Origin: Streptomyces viridochromogenes DSM 40736
GTDB lineage: Bacteria; Actinomycetota; Actinomycetes; Streptomycetales; Streptomycetaceae
Reading direction: 5' to 3'
DNA: 64,000 nucleotides
Assembly (NCBI RefSeq): GCF_000158955.1
Contig: NZ_GG657757.1
Coordinates: 5,721,932 to 5,785,931, forward strand
Shown in pieces: positions 7,905 through 16,207 of the stretch. The notes below the pieces were generated by a model, which saw only the letters and a program-made list of their open reading frames with translations, was not told the origin of the DNA and did not search any database. The position numbers and the translations under genes were made by a program. How positions within the stretch are numbered: the stretch's first letter is position 1; each line of letters begins with the position of its first letter.

Positions 7905-8993
7905 GTGTCGCTCACGATCGGAATCGTCGGTCTGCCGAATGTCGGCAAGTCGACCCTGTTCAACGCCCTGACCAAGAACGACGTGCTGGCGGCCAACTAC
8001 CCGTTCGCCACCATCGAGCCGAACGTCGGCGTGGTCGGCGTCCCCGACCCCCGCCTCACCAAACTGGCCGAGATCTTCTCCTCCCAGCGCGTCCTCCCGG
8101 CGACCGTCGACTTCGTCGACATCGCGGGCATCGTGCGCGGTGCGTCCGAGGGCGAGGGCCTGGGCAACAAGTTCCTCGCGAACATCCGCGAGTCCGACGC
8201 GATCTGCCAGGTCATCCGTGCCTTCAAGGACGAGAACGTCGTGCACGTCGACGGCAAGGTCTCGCCCAAGGACGACATCGAGACGATCAACACGGAGCTG
8301 ATCCTCGCGGACCTCCAGACGATCGAGAAGGTCCTGCCCCGGCTCCAGAAGGAGTCGCGCATCAAGAAGGACCTCGCGCCGAAGGTCAAGGCGGTCGAGG
8401 AGGCCAAGGAGATGCTGGAGAAGGGCGACACGCTCTTCGCGCACGGCATCGTCCAGGGCACCGAGCGCAACGAGCTCCTGCACGACCTGCACCTGCTGAC
8501 CACCAAGCCGTTCCTCTACGTCTTCAACGTCGACGAGGACGAGCTGACCGACGAGGACTTCAAGAACGAGCAGCGTGCCCTGGTGGCCCCCGCCGAGGCG
8601 ATCTTCCTCAACGCCAAGCTGGAGGCGGACCTCGCCGAGCTCGACGAGGACGAGGCCCTCGAACTCCTTCAGTCCGTCGGCCAGGACGAGCCCGGCCTCG
8701 CCACCCTCGCCCACGTCGGCTTCCGCACCCTCGGCCTGCAGACCTACCTCACGGCCGGCCCCAAGGAATCCCGCGCCTGGACCATCAAGAAGGGCGCCAC
8801 GGCCCCCGAGGCCGCCGGCGTCATCCACACCGACTTCCAGAAGGGCTTCATCAAGGCGGAGGTCATCTCCTTCGGCGACCTGGTGGAGACGGGCTCGGTC
8901 GCGGAGGCCCGCGCGAAGGGCAAGGCGCGTATGGAGGGCAAGGACTACGTGATGCAGGACGGGGACGTCGTGGAGTTCAGGTTCAACGTCTGA
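7905..8993 (+). CDS. ychF: Redox-regulated ATPase/GTPase YchF (OLA1)
   Basis: A 362-residue YchF, a TRAFAC P-loop ATPase that associates with ribosomes and affects stress responses. G1 is GLPNVGKST at 9-17, the switch I and II regions follow (DFVDIAGIVRGASEGEGLGNKFL), and a coiled-coil insertion near residues 130-190 precedes the C-terminal TGS domain ending in DGDVVEFRFNV. The start is the GTG at 7905, which gives the exact family length; longer in-frame extension upstream is not conserved. Confidence 0.97.
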   Translation: MSLTIGIVGLPNVGKSTLFNALTKNDVLAANYPFATIEPNVGVVGVPDPRLTKLAEIFSSQRVLPATVDFVDIAGIVRGASEGEGLGNKFLANIRESDAICQVIRAFKDENVVHVDGKVSPKDDIETINTELILADLQTIEKVLPRLQKESRIKKDLAPKVKAVEEAKEMLEKGDTLFAHGIVQGTERNELLHDLHLLTTKPFLYVFNVDEDELTDEDFKNEQRALVAPAEAIFLNAKLEADLAELDEDEALELLQSVGQDEPGLATLAHVGFRTLGLQTYLTAGPKESRAWTIKKGATAPEAAGVIHTDFQKGFIKAEVISFGDLVETGSVAEARAKGKARMEGKDYVMQDGDVVEFRFNV

Positions 8994-9035
8994 ACCTCTC
9001 GGGAGCGACACCGCGGCGGACAGCTCCGGCGATGT

Positions 9036-9467
9036 TCACGACGGGTCGGCGAGCCCGTCGGTGACCGTCGCGAGGGCCGCGGTGTACTGCTCGTCGGTGA
9101 CCGGCTCCAGCCAGGTCGTGCCGTCGCCGGTGCCGTCACCGACGACCATGGCGATGTGGGCCATGAGGTTGGTGCCGACGGCGCCGTGCCAGTGCTCCTC
9201 GCCCGCCGGGCACGTGACGGTCTCACCGGCGCTGACGCGGACGACGCTGCCGTCGCGGGTGCCCACCAGGCCGACGCCGTCGGTGATGTGCAGGGTCTGG
9301 CCGAGGGCGTGGGAGTGCCAGTTGGTGCGGGCGCCGGGGGTGAAGCGCACCAGGGCGGCGGCCAGGCGGGCCGGCTCGGCGGGGGTCGCGATCATGTTGA
9401 GGTAGACGTCGCCGGTGAAGCGCTCGGCCGGGGCCTTGAGGGTGGGGGTGCTGGTGACGTGGTCCAC
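9036..9467 (-). CDS. Cupin-domain protein
   Basis: A 143-residue single-domain cupin. Cupin motif 1 is visible as FTPGARTNWHSHALGQTLHI, supplying the metal-binding H-x-H and a Gln/His position, and motif 2 as CPAGEEHWHGAVG. These are the ligands of a mononuclear metal site in a small beta barrel. Members of this (R)-mandelonitrile lyase/carboxymuconolactone-linked subgroup often sit beside CMD-family genes, as here (gene at 9564). The GTG at 9467 with GGGAAGAA upstream is preferred; a longer frame runs into the heptamer repeat. Substrate unknown. Confidence 0.85.
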   Translation of the reverse strand: MDHVTSTPTLKAPAERFTGDVYLNMIATPAEPARLAAALVRFTPGARTNWHSHALGQTLHITDGVGLVGTRDGSVVRVSAGETVTCPAGEEHWHGAVGTNLMAHIAMVVGDGTGDGTTWLEPVTDEQYTAALATVTDGLADPS

Positions 9468-9482
9468 GAGTTCTTCCCTGTC

Positions 9483-9524
9483 GTGCGGAGTGCGGAGTGC
9501 GGAGTGCGGCGTGCGGAGTGCGGA
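9483..9524. repeat. 7-bp tandem repeat, six units
   Basis: Six consecutive GTGCGG[AC] heptamers begin 16 bp upstream of the cupin gene start, between it and the carboxymuconolactone decarboxylase-like gene. One unit carries a C in place of the final A. Confidence 0.9.
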
Positions 9525-9563
9525 GCGCAAGCGCGGAGGGCCGGGGTGTGCCGTGACGTCGGG

Positions 9564-9884
9564 TCAGACGCCTCGCTCGTCGGCGATGCGCTTGAGCCGG
9601 GTGATCGCGGTCATGGCATTGGGCCAGCCCGCGTAGAAGGCCAGATGCGTGATCGCCTCGGAGAGCTCCTCGACGCTCAGGCCGTTGTCGAGGGCCACCC
9701 CGAGGTGGTAGTCCAGCTGCTCGGCCCGGTACAGCGCGGCCAGCACGCTCACGGTCACCAGACTGCGGTCGCGCGGGGACAGCCCGGGGCGCTCCCAGAC
9801 GTCACCGAACAGGACCTCGTCGGTGACCTCCACGAGCTTGGGCGCGATCCCGGCCAGCTCCTGGGGCGCGGACTGCTTCGGCAT
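9564..9884 (-). CDS. Carboxymuconolactone decarboxylase-family protein
   Basis: A 106-residue CMD-fold protein with RDRSLVTVSVLAALYRAEQLDYHLGVALDNGLSVEEL, the helical core of the family, and a HLAFYAGWPNAMTAI second half. It lacks the CXXC pair of AhpD peroxidases, so it is on the gamma-carboxymuconolactone decarboxylase side of the family rather than the peroxidase side. It is first in a two-gene unit with the cupin gene, and is transcribed divergently from the XRE regulator, which probably controls the pair. Its actual reaction is unknown. Confidence 0.88.
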   Translation of the reverse strand: MPKQSAPQELAGIAPKLVEVTDEVLFGDVWERPGLSPRDRSLVTVSVLAALYRAEQLDYHLGVALDNGLSVEELSEAITHLAFYAGWPNAMTAITRLKRIADERGV

Positions 9885-10018
9885 GGTGGCTGCTCCTCGG
9901 TCGGGTCCTGGGCTGACGGTTCGAGGAAACCTCGGCCGGAAGTGGTGGGGAAGGGACTGCCGTTACAGGTACTGACAGAACCCCCCACACGTGGACCGTC
10001 CGGCCTAGCCTGGAGCGT

Positions 10019-10909
10019 GTGAGCACCGAGAGCGACGTCCGTGAGTTCCTGGTCTCCCGTCGTGCCAGGATCACCCCGCAGCAGGCGGGGCTGCCCGCCT
10101 ACGGCGGCAACCGGCGTGTGCCGGGCCTGCGCCGCGAAGAGGTCGCCCTGCTCGCCGGCGTCAGCATCGACTACTACGTCCGCCTCGAACGGGGTCGTCT
10201 CGCCGGCGTCTCGGAGGAGGTCCTCGACGCCGTCGCGAACGCCCTTCAGCTGGACGAGGCCGAACGAGCCCACCTGTTCGACCTGGCGCGCGCCGCCGCC
10301 AAGCGCCCCGCCCGCCGCGCCGGACGCTCCCGCGGCCCGCTGCCGGACAGCGTCCTGCGCGTCCTGCGGTCGATGACCGACTGCCCGGCCTTCATCCGCA
10401 ACGGCCGCCTGGACATCCTCGCCACCAACGACCTCGGCCGCGCCCTGTACTCCCCGCTGTTCCCCGACGCCGGCACCGAGACGGCCAACATCGCCCGGTT
10501 CCAGTTCCTCGACCCGCGCGGCCGCGACTTCTTCCCCGACTGGGAGGAGTCCCTGAACACCACCGTGTCCCTGCTGCGCACCGAGGCCGGGCGGGCCCCT
10601 CACGACACCGGTCTGACCGGTCTGATCGGCGAACTCGTCACCCGCAGCGAGGAGTTCCGCACCGCCTGGGCCAAGCACAACGTGCGCCTGCACCGCACCG
10701 GCCGCAAGTCCTTCCACCACCCCGCCGTCGGTGTCCTCACCCTCGACTTCGACGCCATGGACCTGTCCGCCCTGCCCGGCCTCACCCTCACCGCCTACAG
10801 CGCGGCCCCCGGCACACCCGACCACGACGCCCTCCGGCTCCTCGCCGCCTGGGCCGCCACCGAGGAGCCGGAGAGCCGGATCACCGCCCCGGAACCGGGC
10901 CCCTCCTGA
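10019..10909 (+). CDS. XRE-family regulator with MmyB-like ligand-binding domain
   Basis: A 296-residue protein with an N-terminal helix-turn-helix (about residues 8-80, with VPGLRREEVALLAGVSIDYYVRLERGR) followed by the PAS-like MmyB domain (about 105-275, with ILATNDLGRALYSPLF and FHHPAVGVLTLDFDAMDL). In actinomycetes such regulators usually repress a divergent oxidoreductase or CMD-type gene and bind a fatty-acid-like ligand. The start is GTG. Its position facing the CMD/cupin pair suggests that pair as target; it also abuts the convergent SDR gene by seven bases. Confidence 0.92.
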   Translation: MSTESDVREFLVSRRARITPQQAGLPAYGGNRRVPGLRREEVALLAGVSIDYYVRLERGRLAGVSEEVLDAVANALQLDEAERAHLFDLARAAAKRPARRAGRSRGPLPDSVLRVLRSMTDCPAFIRNGRLDILATNDLGRALYSPLFPDAGTETANIARFQFLDPRGRDFFPDWEESLNTTVSLLRTEAGRAPHDTGLTGLIGELVTRSEEFRTAWAKHNVRLHRTGRKSFHHPAVGVLTLDFDAMDLSALPGLTLTAYSAAPGTPDHDALRLLAAWAATEEPESRITAPEPGPS

Positions 10910-10916
10910 GGGACCG

Positions 10917-11747
10917 TCAGTCGTCGAACGCGGTGTCCCGGCTCCGCTTCTCCCAGGCCAGAACCTCCTCGCGCACCTGGTCGAGATGGCCGAGGACCGC
11001 GCTCACCCCGTCGTCGCCGAGGGGCAGACGCAGCGGCGTGGGGTCGGCGTCCAGTGCGGCCAGGACGAGCGCGGCGGCCTTGGCGGGGTCGCCGGGCTGG
11101 GTGCCGTCGCCACGGGCCACGACGCCGCGGGTCTCGCCGACCTTGCCGTACAGGCCGCTGTCCGCACTCACCCCGGCCCGCCCGGTCTCGAACAGGCCCG
11201 TGCGGAAGGCACCCGGCTCGACGATCAGCACCTTGACGCCGAACTCCGCGACCTCGTCCGCGAGCCCCTCGGACATGCCCTCCAGGGCGAACTTCGTCGC
11301 GCTGTACGCCGAGAAGCCGGCGAAGGACAGCTGCCCGCCCATGCTGCTCATCTGCACGATCGCGCCCGAGCGGCGCTCCCGCATGTGCGGCAGCACGGCC
11401 CTGGTGAGGGCGGCCGGGCCGAAGACGTGCACGTCGAACAGGGCCCGCAGCTCCTCCTCGGTGGTCTCCTCGAATGCCCCGACGTGGGTCCGGCCCGCGT
11501 TGTTGACCAGGACGTCGATCCGCCCGTGCCGCGCGAGGACGTCCCGTACGGCGGCCTCGGCCGCGCCCGTGTCGGCGACGTCGAGGCGCAGCGCCTCCAC
11601 CCGGTCGGGGTGGGTCGCGACCAGGTCGTCCAGCGCCTCGGGACGCCGGGCGGCACCGACCACCACATCACCCGCGGCGAGGGCCGCCTCGGCGATCGCC
11701 CGCCCGAAACCGCTGCTCGCGCCCGTGATCAGCCACACCTTGTTCAT
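10917..11747 (-). CDS. Short-chain dehydrogenase/reductase
   Basis: A 276-residue classical SDR. It has the NAD(P)-binding TGASSGFG at 8-15, NNAG near residue 86, the catalytic Ser in QMSSMGGQLSF and YSATK near residue 152 with the active-site Tyr and Lys. An Ala-Arg-Arg after beta-strand 2 suggests preference for NADP. The substrate cannot be read from sequence. It is divergent from the lysR gene, 87 bp away, with an operator-like palindrome in between, so LysR control is likely. Confidence 0.92.
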   Translation of the reverse strand: MNKVWLITGASSGFGRAIAEAALAAGDVVVGAARRPEALDDLVATHPDRVEALRLDVADTGAAEAAVRDVLARHGRIDVLVNNAGRTHVGAFEETTEEELRALFDVHVFGPAALTRAVLPHMRERRSGAIVQMSSMGGQLSFAGFSAYSATKFALEGMSEGLADEVAEFGVKVLIVEPGAFRTGLFETGRAGVSADSGLYGKVGETRGVVARGDGTQPGDPAKAAALVLAALDADPTPLRLPLGDDGVSAVLGHLDQVREEVLAWEKRSRDTAFDD

Positions 11748-11821
11748 GACAGCTCCCCGTCTCGTGTCGTCATGCCTTCACCCTCTCGCCGGGTCCGGTG
11801 GCCCGTCCAAGACCTGTGGTG

Positions 11822-11836
11822 ATAACCAGTGGTTAT
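11822..11836. promoter_or_regulatory. LysR-type operator candidate (perfect palindrome)
   Basis: ATAACCA, one G, then TGGTTAT forms a perfect 7-bp inverted repeat with the ATAAC/GTTAT ends typical of LysR T-N11-A boxes. It overlaps the start codon region of the lysR gene itself and lies about 75 bp upstream of the divergent SDR gene. Confidence 0.6.
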
Positions 11837-12734
11837 GGATGTCCATCTGCGGGAGCTGCGCTACTTCGTGATGGTGGCCGAGGAGCTGCACTTCACCCGC
11901 GCGGCCGAGCGCCTGTACGTGTCCCAGCCCGCCCTGAGCAAGCAGGTCCGTGCGCTGGAGCGGCAGTTGGGGGTCGAGCTGTTCCGGCGCGACCGGCACG
12001 GTGTGGCCCTCACCGAAGCCGGTACGGCGCTGTTGCCGCACGCCCGGCGGGTGCTGGCGGACTGGGCTCAGGGCGCGGCCGCGGTGGAGTCGGCCCGGGC
12101 GGCGCAGCGCAGCACGCTGGTGGTGGGCATGAGCACCAGCCCGGTCCGCGGTGGTCTGCTGCCCGCGATCCGCTCCCGCTTCACGGCCGCGCGCCCCGAG
12201 GCGGTCATCCGGCTCCGGCAGGTGAACTGGGAGGATCCGACCGCCGGCCTCGCCGACGGCGGCGCCGATGTCGCGTTCGTCTGGCTGCCCCTGCCCGGCC
12301 AGGACCGCTACGACTGGACGGTCATCGCCGAGGAACCGGTCCTGGTCGCCCTCCCGGACACGCACCCCCTCGCCGGCCGCGCCGAGGTCGACTTCGCGGA
12401 CCTGCTCGACGAGCCGTTCCTCGCGCTGCCCGAGAGCACGGGCCCGCTCCGCGACTACTGGCTCGCCCTGGACGCCCGCGGCGGCCGCCCGCCCCGCATC
12501 GGTGCCGAGATCGCGAGCACGGAGGAGACGTACGAGGCCCTGACCGCCGGACTCGGCGTCTGCCTCGTGGCCGCGGGCAACGTCCCCCTGCTCTCCCTGG
12601 GCGGCGTCACCGCCCGCCCGGTGCGCGGCGTCACCCCCAGCCGCTACGTCCTGGCCTGGCGCCGGGAGGACGGGCGACGGCCACTGGTACGGGCGTACGC
12701 GGAGGCCTGCCGGAGGGTGACGGGACGGGCCTAG
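11835..12734 (+). CDS. LysR-family transcriptional regulator
   Basis: A 299-residue LysR protein. The N-terminal winged helix is visible as LRELRYFVMVAEELHFTRAAERLYVSQPALSKQVRALERQLG, and a type 2 periplasmic-binding-like effector domain fills residues 90-295. The ATG at 11835 is chosen by alignment to family starts; a GTG two codons earlier (11829) is also possible. No Shine-Dalgarno sequence is evident, so the message may be leaderless or weakly translated. Likely controls the divergent SDR gene and itself. Confidence 0.92.
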   Translation: MDVHLRELRYFVMVAEELHFTRAAERLYVSQPALSKQVRALERQLGVELFRRDRHGVALTEAGTALLPHARRVLADWAQGAAAVESARAAQRSTLVVGMSTSPVRGGLLPAIRSRFTAARPEAVIRLRQVNWEDPTAGLADGGADVAFVWLPLPGQDRYDWTVIAEEPVLVALPDTHPLAGRAEVDFADLLDEPFLALPESTGPLRDYWLALDARGGRPPRIGAEIASTEETYEALTAGLGVCLVAAGNVPLLSLGGVTARPVRGVTPSRYVLAWRREDGRRPLVRAYAEACRRVTGRA

Positions 12735-12837
12735 CGGCCGTCACGGCTTCAGGTGCCCTTCGAGCGGCCTCATTTCAGGACCCCCAGCGGCAACACCGGC
12801 GCTGCCGCGGCACGCTGCGCCGCTTACGATGCGCCCA

Positions 12838-12962
12838 GCCGTACGTCCGATCCCCCGCGCCGGCCGTACGTCCGATCCCCCGCGCCAGCCGCACGTCCGA
12901 TCCCCCGCCCCAGTTGTACGTCCGAGCCCCCGTGCCGGCTGTACGTCCGATCCCCCGCTCAC
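12838..12962. repeat. 25-bp tandem repeat, five units
   Basis: Five head-to-tail 25-bp units with core GTACGTCCGATCCCCCGC start at 12838, 12863, 12888, 12913 and 12938, with one to five substitutions per unit. The period is not a multiple of three. The array ends 25 bp before the DUF4190 gene start, so it lies in that gene's promoter or 5' leader; a TACGAT -10-like hexamer at 12825-12830 would place the whole array in the leader. Confidence 0.95.
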
Positions 12963-12987
12963 CGCCTCGACCAGGAGCCCCGCACCC

Positions 12988-14127
12988 GTGTCCATACCCC
13001 CGCCCCCCGGGAGCCGGCAGCCCCAGGACCCGTACGGCCCGCCCCCTGCCAACTGGCCGCAGGCATACGGTCCGTACGGCCCCGCAGGGCGTCCGTACGG
13101 CGCCCCGGTCTCCGTCAACGCGCTCGCCGTCGCCGCGCTCGCGCTGGGTGTGCTCTGCTTCCTTCCGGCCGCCGGGCTCGTGCTGGGGCTGATCGCGTTG
13201 TGGCAGATCCGGCGGAGCGGGCAGAGCGGCCGGGGCATGGCGATCGCGGGGGCCGTGCTGTCGTCCGTCGGGATCGTGCTGTGGGCCGTGACGCTGTCCA
13301 CCGGCGTCGCGTCCGACGCCTGGGAGGAGTTCAAGGACGGCGCGCGGGGCAATGAGAGCCTTTCGCTCCGCAAGGGCGACTGCTTCAACGCGCCCGGCGG
13401 GCTGGAGGGCGACACGTACGACGTCGACCGGGTCTCCTGCGCGGGCGGACACGACGGCGAGGTGTTCGCGGTCGTCACGCTGCCGGGCGGCGCCTTCCCC
13501 GGGGACGCGAAGGTCACCGACATCGCCGACGAGAAGTGCTACGCGCTCCAGGACCAGTACGCCATGGACACCTGGGCGATGCCGGGCGACGTCGACGTCT
13601 ACTACCTCATGCCGTCCCGGGACAGTTGGCGCTACGGCGACCGCGCGATCACCTGCGTCTTCGGCAACACCGACGGGAAGGCGGGGCTGACCGGCTCGCT
13701 GCGCGGTGACCCCACGACGCTCGACACCGACCAGGTCGTCTTCCTGTCGGTGTCCAACGCCGTCGACGCCGCGCTGTACGAGGAGCCCGAGGACAGCCCC
13801 GAGGACGACCTGGCCGGCCACCGGGCCTGGGCCACGCTGGTGCGCGACGTGCTCGGCGAGCAGATCGAGGCACTGCGCGGGCACTCCTGGCCGTCGGACG
13901 CCGAGAAACCCGTCGCCGACCTGGTCCGGGACCTGGAGGACGCCCGCGAGGAGTGGGCGCGGGCGCGCACGGCCACCGACGCGGACACCTACTCCACCCA
14001 CCGCGGCAAGGCGTACGCGTACGTCGACGGCCCGGCCACCGTCACCGCGCGCAAGGCCCTCGGGCTGGCCGCCGCCCCACCGTCGTGGGAGGGGCGCACG
14101 GGCGGAGACTCCGAAGCGCAAGTGTGA
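12988..14127 (+). CDS. DUF4190 membrane protein with extracellular septum formation-type domain
   Basis: A 379-residue protein. It starts with a Pro/Gly/Tyr-rich cytosolic segment, then two hydrophobic helices (about 44-65 and 78-102) separated by IRRSGQSGRG, the DUF4190 hairpin. The remaining 270 residues are probably extracellular; they contain CFNAPGG ... VSCAGGHDGEVFAV, resembling the septum-formation (DUF4352/SdpI-unrelated) repeat domain of actinobacterial envelope proteins, with four Cys that may pair. The GTG at 12988 follows CCAGGAGC at a 10-base spacing, which decides the start over in-frame ATGs inside the repeat. Function unknown. Confidence 0.8.
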   Translation: MSIPPPPGSRQPQDPYGPPPANWPQAYGPYGPAGRPYGAPVSVNALAVAALALGVLCFLPAAGLVLGLIALWQIRRSGQSGRGMAIAGAVLSSVGIVLWAVTLSTGVASDAWEEFKDGARGNESLSLRKGDCFNAPGGLEGDTYDVDRVSCAGGHDGEVFAVVTLPGGAFPGDAKVTDIADEKCYALQDQYAMDTWAMPGDVDVYYLMPSRDSWRYGDRAITCVFGNTDGKAGLTGSLRGDPTTLDTDQVVFLSVSNAVDAALYEEPEDSPEDDLAGHRAWATLVRDVLGEQIEALRGHSWPSDAEKPVADLVRDLEDAREEWARARTATDADTYSTHRGKAYAYVDGPATVTARKALGLAAAPPSWEGRTGGDSEAQV

Positions 14128-14221
14128 CGGCGGCCATAGCGGGGAGAAAGTGCCTGCGTAAAGCCCTCAGGGTCCCCATGTCATCACATCGAGTGATTCT
14201 CTGGCCTTTGCTTGCACCGCA

Positions 14222-14258
14222 CAACCTACGGTTGCCACGCTGTTGCTGTCTGTACAAC
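14222..14258. promoter_or_regulatory. Possible GntR autoregulatory sites
   Basis: Two inverted repeats precede the gntR gene: CAACC-TAC-GGTTG at 14222-14234 and GTTG-N9-CAAC at 14242-14258, which contains CTGTACAAC. Both end 17 or more bases before the start. GntR regulators of the UTRA group often bind such GT-N-AC repeats in their own promoter. Confidence 0.4.
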
Positions 14259-14274
14259 CTGATGGGAGCGGCCA

Positions 14275-15027
14275 GTGACATTCGGTGAGCAGCCGGCGTA
14301 CCTGCGTGTCGCGGGTGATCTCCGCCAGAAGATCGTCGACGGTCAGCTGCCTCCGCACACCCGCCTCCCGTCGCAGGCGAGAATCCGCCAGGAGTACGGG
14401 GTCTCGGACACCGTCGCCCTGGAGGCCCGCAAGGTGCTCATGGCGGAGGGGCTCGTCGAGGGCCGCTCCGGCTCGGGGACGTATGTGCGCGAGCGGCCCG
14501 TGCCCCGGCGCATCTCCCGCTCCGGATACCGCCCGACCGGTGGGGCCACCCCGTTCCGCCAGGAGCAGGCCGACGGTGAGGGGCGCGGCACCTGGGAGTC
14601 CAGCAGCGAGCAGGCCGAGGCGAGTGTCGCGGTCGCCGAGCGGCTGGGCATCGAGCCGGGCGAGCGGGTGATGTGCACGAAGTACCTCTTCCGCGAGGGC
14701 GGTGAGGTGATGATGCTCTCCACGTCCTGGGAGCCCCTCGCCCTCACGGGCCGCACGCCCGTGATGCTGCCGGAGGAGGGCCCGCTCGGCGGCATGGGTG
14801 TCGTCGAGCGCATGCGAGCGATCGACGTGATCGTGGACAACGTCGCCGAGGAGGTCGGTGCCCGGCCCGGTCTCGCCGAGGAACTGCTCGTCCTGGGGGG
14901 CGTTCCCGGCCATGTGGTCCTGGTCGTCTCGCGCACGTTCTACGCCTCCGGCCGCCCGGTCGAGACGGCCGACGTGGTCATTCCGGCCGATCGGTACCGG
15001 GTCGCCTACCACCTTCCGGTCAAGTAG
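14275..15027 (+). CDS. GntR-family regulator, HutC/UTRA type
   Basis: A 250-residue regulator with a winged-helix N terminus (PAYLRVAGDLRQKIVDGQLPPHTRLPSQARIRQEYGVSDTVALEARKVL) and a C-terminal UTRA ligand domain from about residue 95, marked by EPGERVMCTKYLFREGGEVMMLSTSWEPL. It starts at GTG. The N-terminal region is like KorSA-type and other streptomycete UTRA regulators. No metabolic gene adjoins it, so its effector and targets are unknown; the inverted repeats upstream suggest autorepression. Confidence 0.92.
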   Translation: MTFGEQPAYLRVAGDLRQKIVDGQLPPHTRLPSQARIRQEYGVSDTVALEARKVLMAEGLVEGRSGSGTYVRERPVPRRISRSGYRPTGGATPFRQEQADGEGRGTWESSSEQAEASVAVAERLGIEPGERVMCTKYLFREGGEVMMLSTSWEPLALTGRTPVMLPEEGPLGGMGVVERMRAIDVIVDNVAEEVGARPGLAEELLVLGGVPGHVVLVVSRTFYASGRPVETADVVIPADRYRVAYHLPVK

Positions 15028-15368
15028 CGAACGCTCACATCAGTCCCGGAGCGCGCTCCCCGTGCGCCCCGCTCACGCGATCGCCGTGACGGCCGTCACG
15101 GTCCGGGGCTGTCCATGGTCCGTAGCCGGACGTCGTTTGCGCAGGTCGGCAATGGCGTCCGAGGTATGCCTCCGGGCGGGTGCGTCGGGGTACATGGACG
15201 GCGCGTTCTTTGCTGTGCGCCCCCTGCGTTCTGGCTGGTTGCGTACCTCTTTGTGTAAAGCCGTATTCGCTGCGTGAAGGTTAGGCGTAGGGTCGGGCAT
15301 ATGCGCATTGCGGTTTCCTTAGCGGGTGGGGCGCGGCACAGGCCGCGGGTGGGAAGTGGAGGGGCGCG
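15028..15368. other. Intergenic region before the SPOR-like gene
   Basis: About 340 bases without a convincing gene. A minus-strand frame (15073-15300) lacks a ribosome binding site and family features. The segment 15250-15300 is locally AT-richer and probably holds the promoter of the small downstream gene, but I cannot pick a single -35/-10 pair. Confidence 0.5.
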
Positions 15369-15563
15369 ATGAACGACAGCACGATCACTCTTCCCTGGCT
15401 CGTGATACGAGAGGACGACAACGGCAACCGCTACCGGGTCGGCCGGTACGCGACCCGGGCCGAGGCCCAGAAGATCGCGGACAGCCTCGACGGTCGCGGC
15501 CACAAACAGCTGTACTGGGTCGAGCGACTCGGGCCGAACGGGGCGGCGACGGCGCACGACTGA
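15369..15563 (+). CDS. SPOR-like small conserved protein
   Basis: A 64-residue protein beginning MNDSTITLPWLVIREDDNG. It contains RYRVGRYATRAEAQKIADSL, the strand-helix pattern of a half SPOR repeat, then a short strand ending YWVERL. Streptomyces genomes carry a near-identical protein in this size class, usually annotated SPOR-domain-containing. There is no membrane segment, so it is not a canonical FtsN-like septal protein. GGAGGGG precedes the ATG. A small CGGCC/GGCCG hairpin follows at 15579-15591. Confidence 0.85.
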   Translation: MNDSTITLPWLVIREDDNGNRYRVGRYATRAEAQKIADSLDGRGHKQLYWVERLGPNGAATAHD

Positions 15564-15630
15564 CCTCCCGTGGGGGTGCGGCCTTCGGCCGGCCCGCGAT
15601 GCCCGCGGGGTGGTCCCGTAGGCTCCCCGC

Positions 15631-16083
15631 ATGAGTGAGCGGATCGTCGTCGTGGGTGCCGCGCTGGTCGACGACGGGCGGCTGCTGGCCGCCCGGCGCA
15701 GTGCGCCCGTCGAGCTGGCCGGGCGCTGGGAGTTGCCCGGCGGCAAGGTCGAGCCGGGGGAGACCGCCGACGCCGCGCTCGTGCGCGAACTGCGTGAGGA
15801 ACTCGGGGTCGACGCCGAGGCCGGCGAGCGCGTTCCGGGGGAGTGGCCCCTCAGGCCGCCCTACGTCCTGCATGTGTGGACCGCGCGGCTGCTGCCCGGT
15901 TCGGCCGCCCCCAAGCTCCTCCAGGACCACGACGAACTGCGCTGGCTCCGCCCGGGCGAGATCTGGGACGTGGACTGGCTCGACCAGGACGTGCCCGCCG
16001 TGCGCCAGGCTCTCGCGCATCTGGGACACCTCGGGCCCGGCGCGGGGGAGGCGCCCGGCGCGGGAGAATCGCCCGGCGCCTGA
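15631..16083 (+). CDS. NUDIX hydrolase, MutT/8-oxo-dGTP diphosphatase-like
   Basis: A 150-residue NUDIX protein whose Nudix box reads GGKVEPGETADAALVRELRE-ELG (about residues 36-58), the G-X5-E-X7-R-E-X2-E-E-X-G signature that binds metal. The N terminus (IVVVGAALVDDGRLLAARR) and the ELAGRWELPGG lead-in are as in MutT, suggesting removal of oxidised nucleotides. The C terminus has an imperfect P-G-A-G-E repeat (residues 136-150), an unstructured extra. Confidence 0.92.
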   Translation: MSERIVVVGAALVDDGRLLAARRSAPVELAGRWELPGGKVEPGETADAALVRELREELGVDAEAGERVPGEWPLRPPYVLHVWTARLLPGSAAPKLLQDHDELRWLRPGEIWDVDWLDQDVPAVRQALAHLGHLGPGAGEAPGAGESPGA

Positions 16084-16207
16084 GGCGGGCCGGGGGCGTG
16101 CGCAGTCGGACGACTGTTGTACGGGCGCCGTGTACGCCTTTCGTGCCACAGCGCGCTGCCCCGCGCGATACTCCGCCCCGGATATCGGGTATGTGCCCAT
16201 TAACCCC

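Noticed and set aside
15073..15300. 75-codon minus-strand open frame
   Set aside because: No ribosome binding site, no family features; probably chance in GC-rich DNA.
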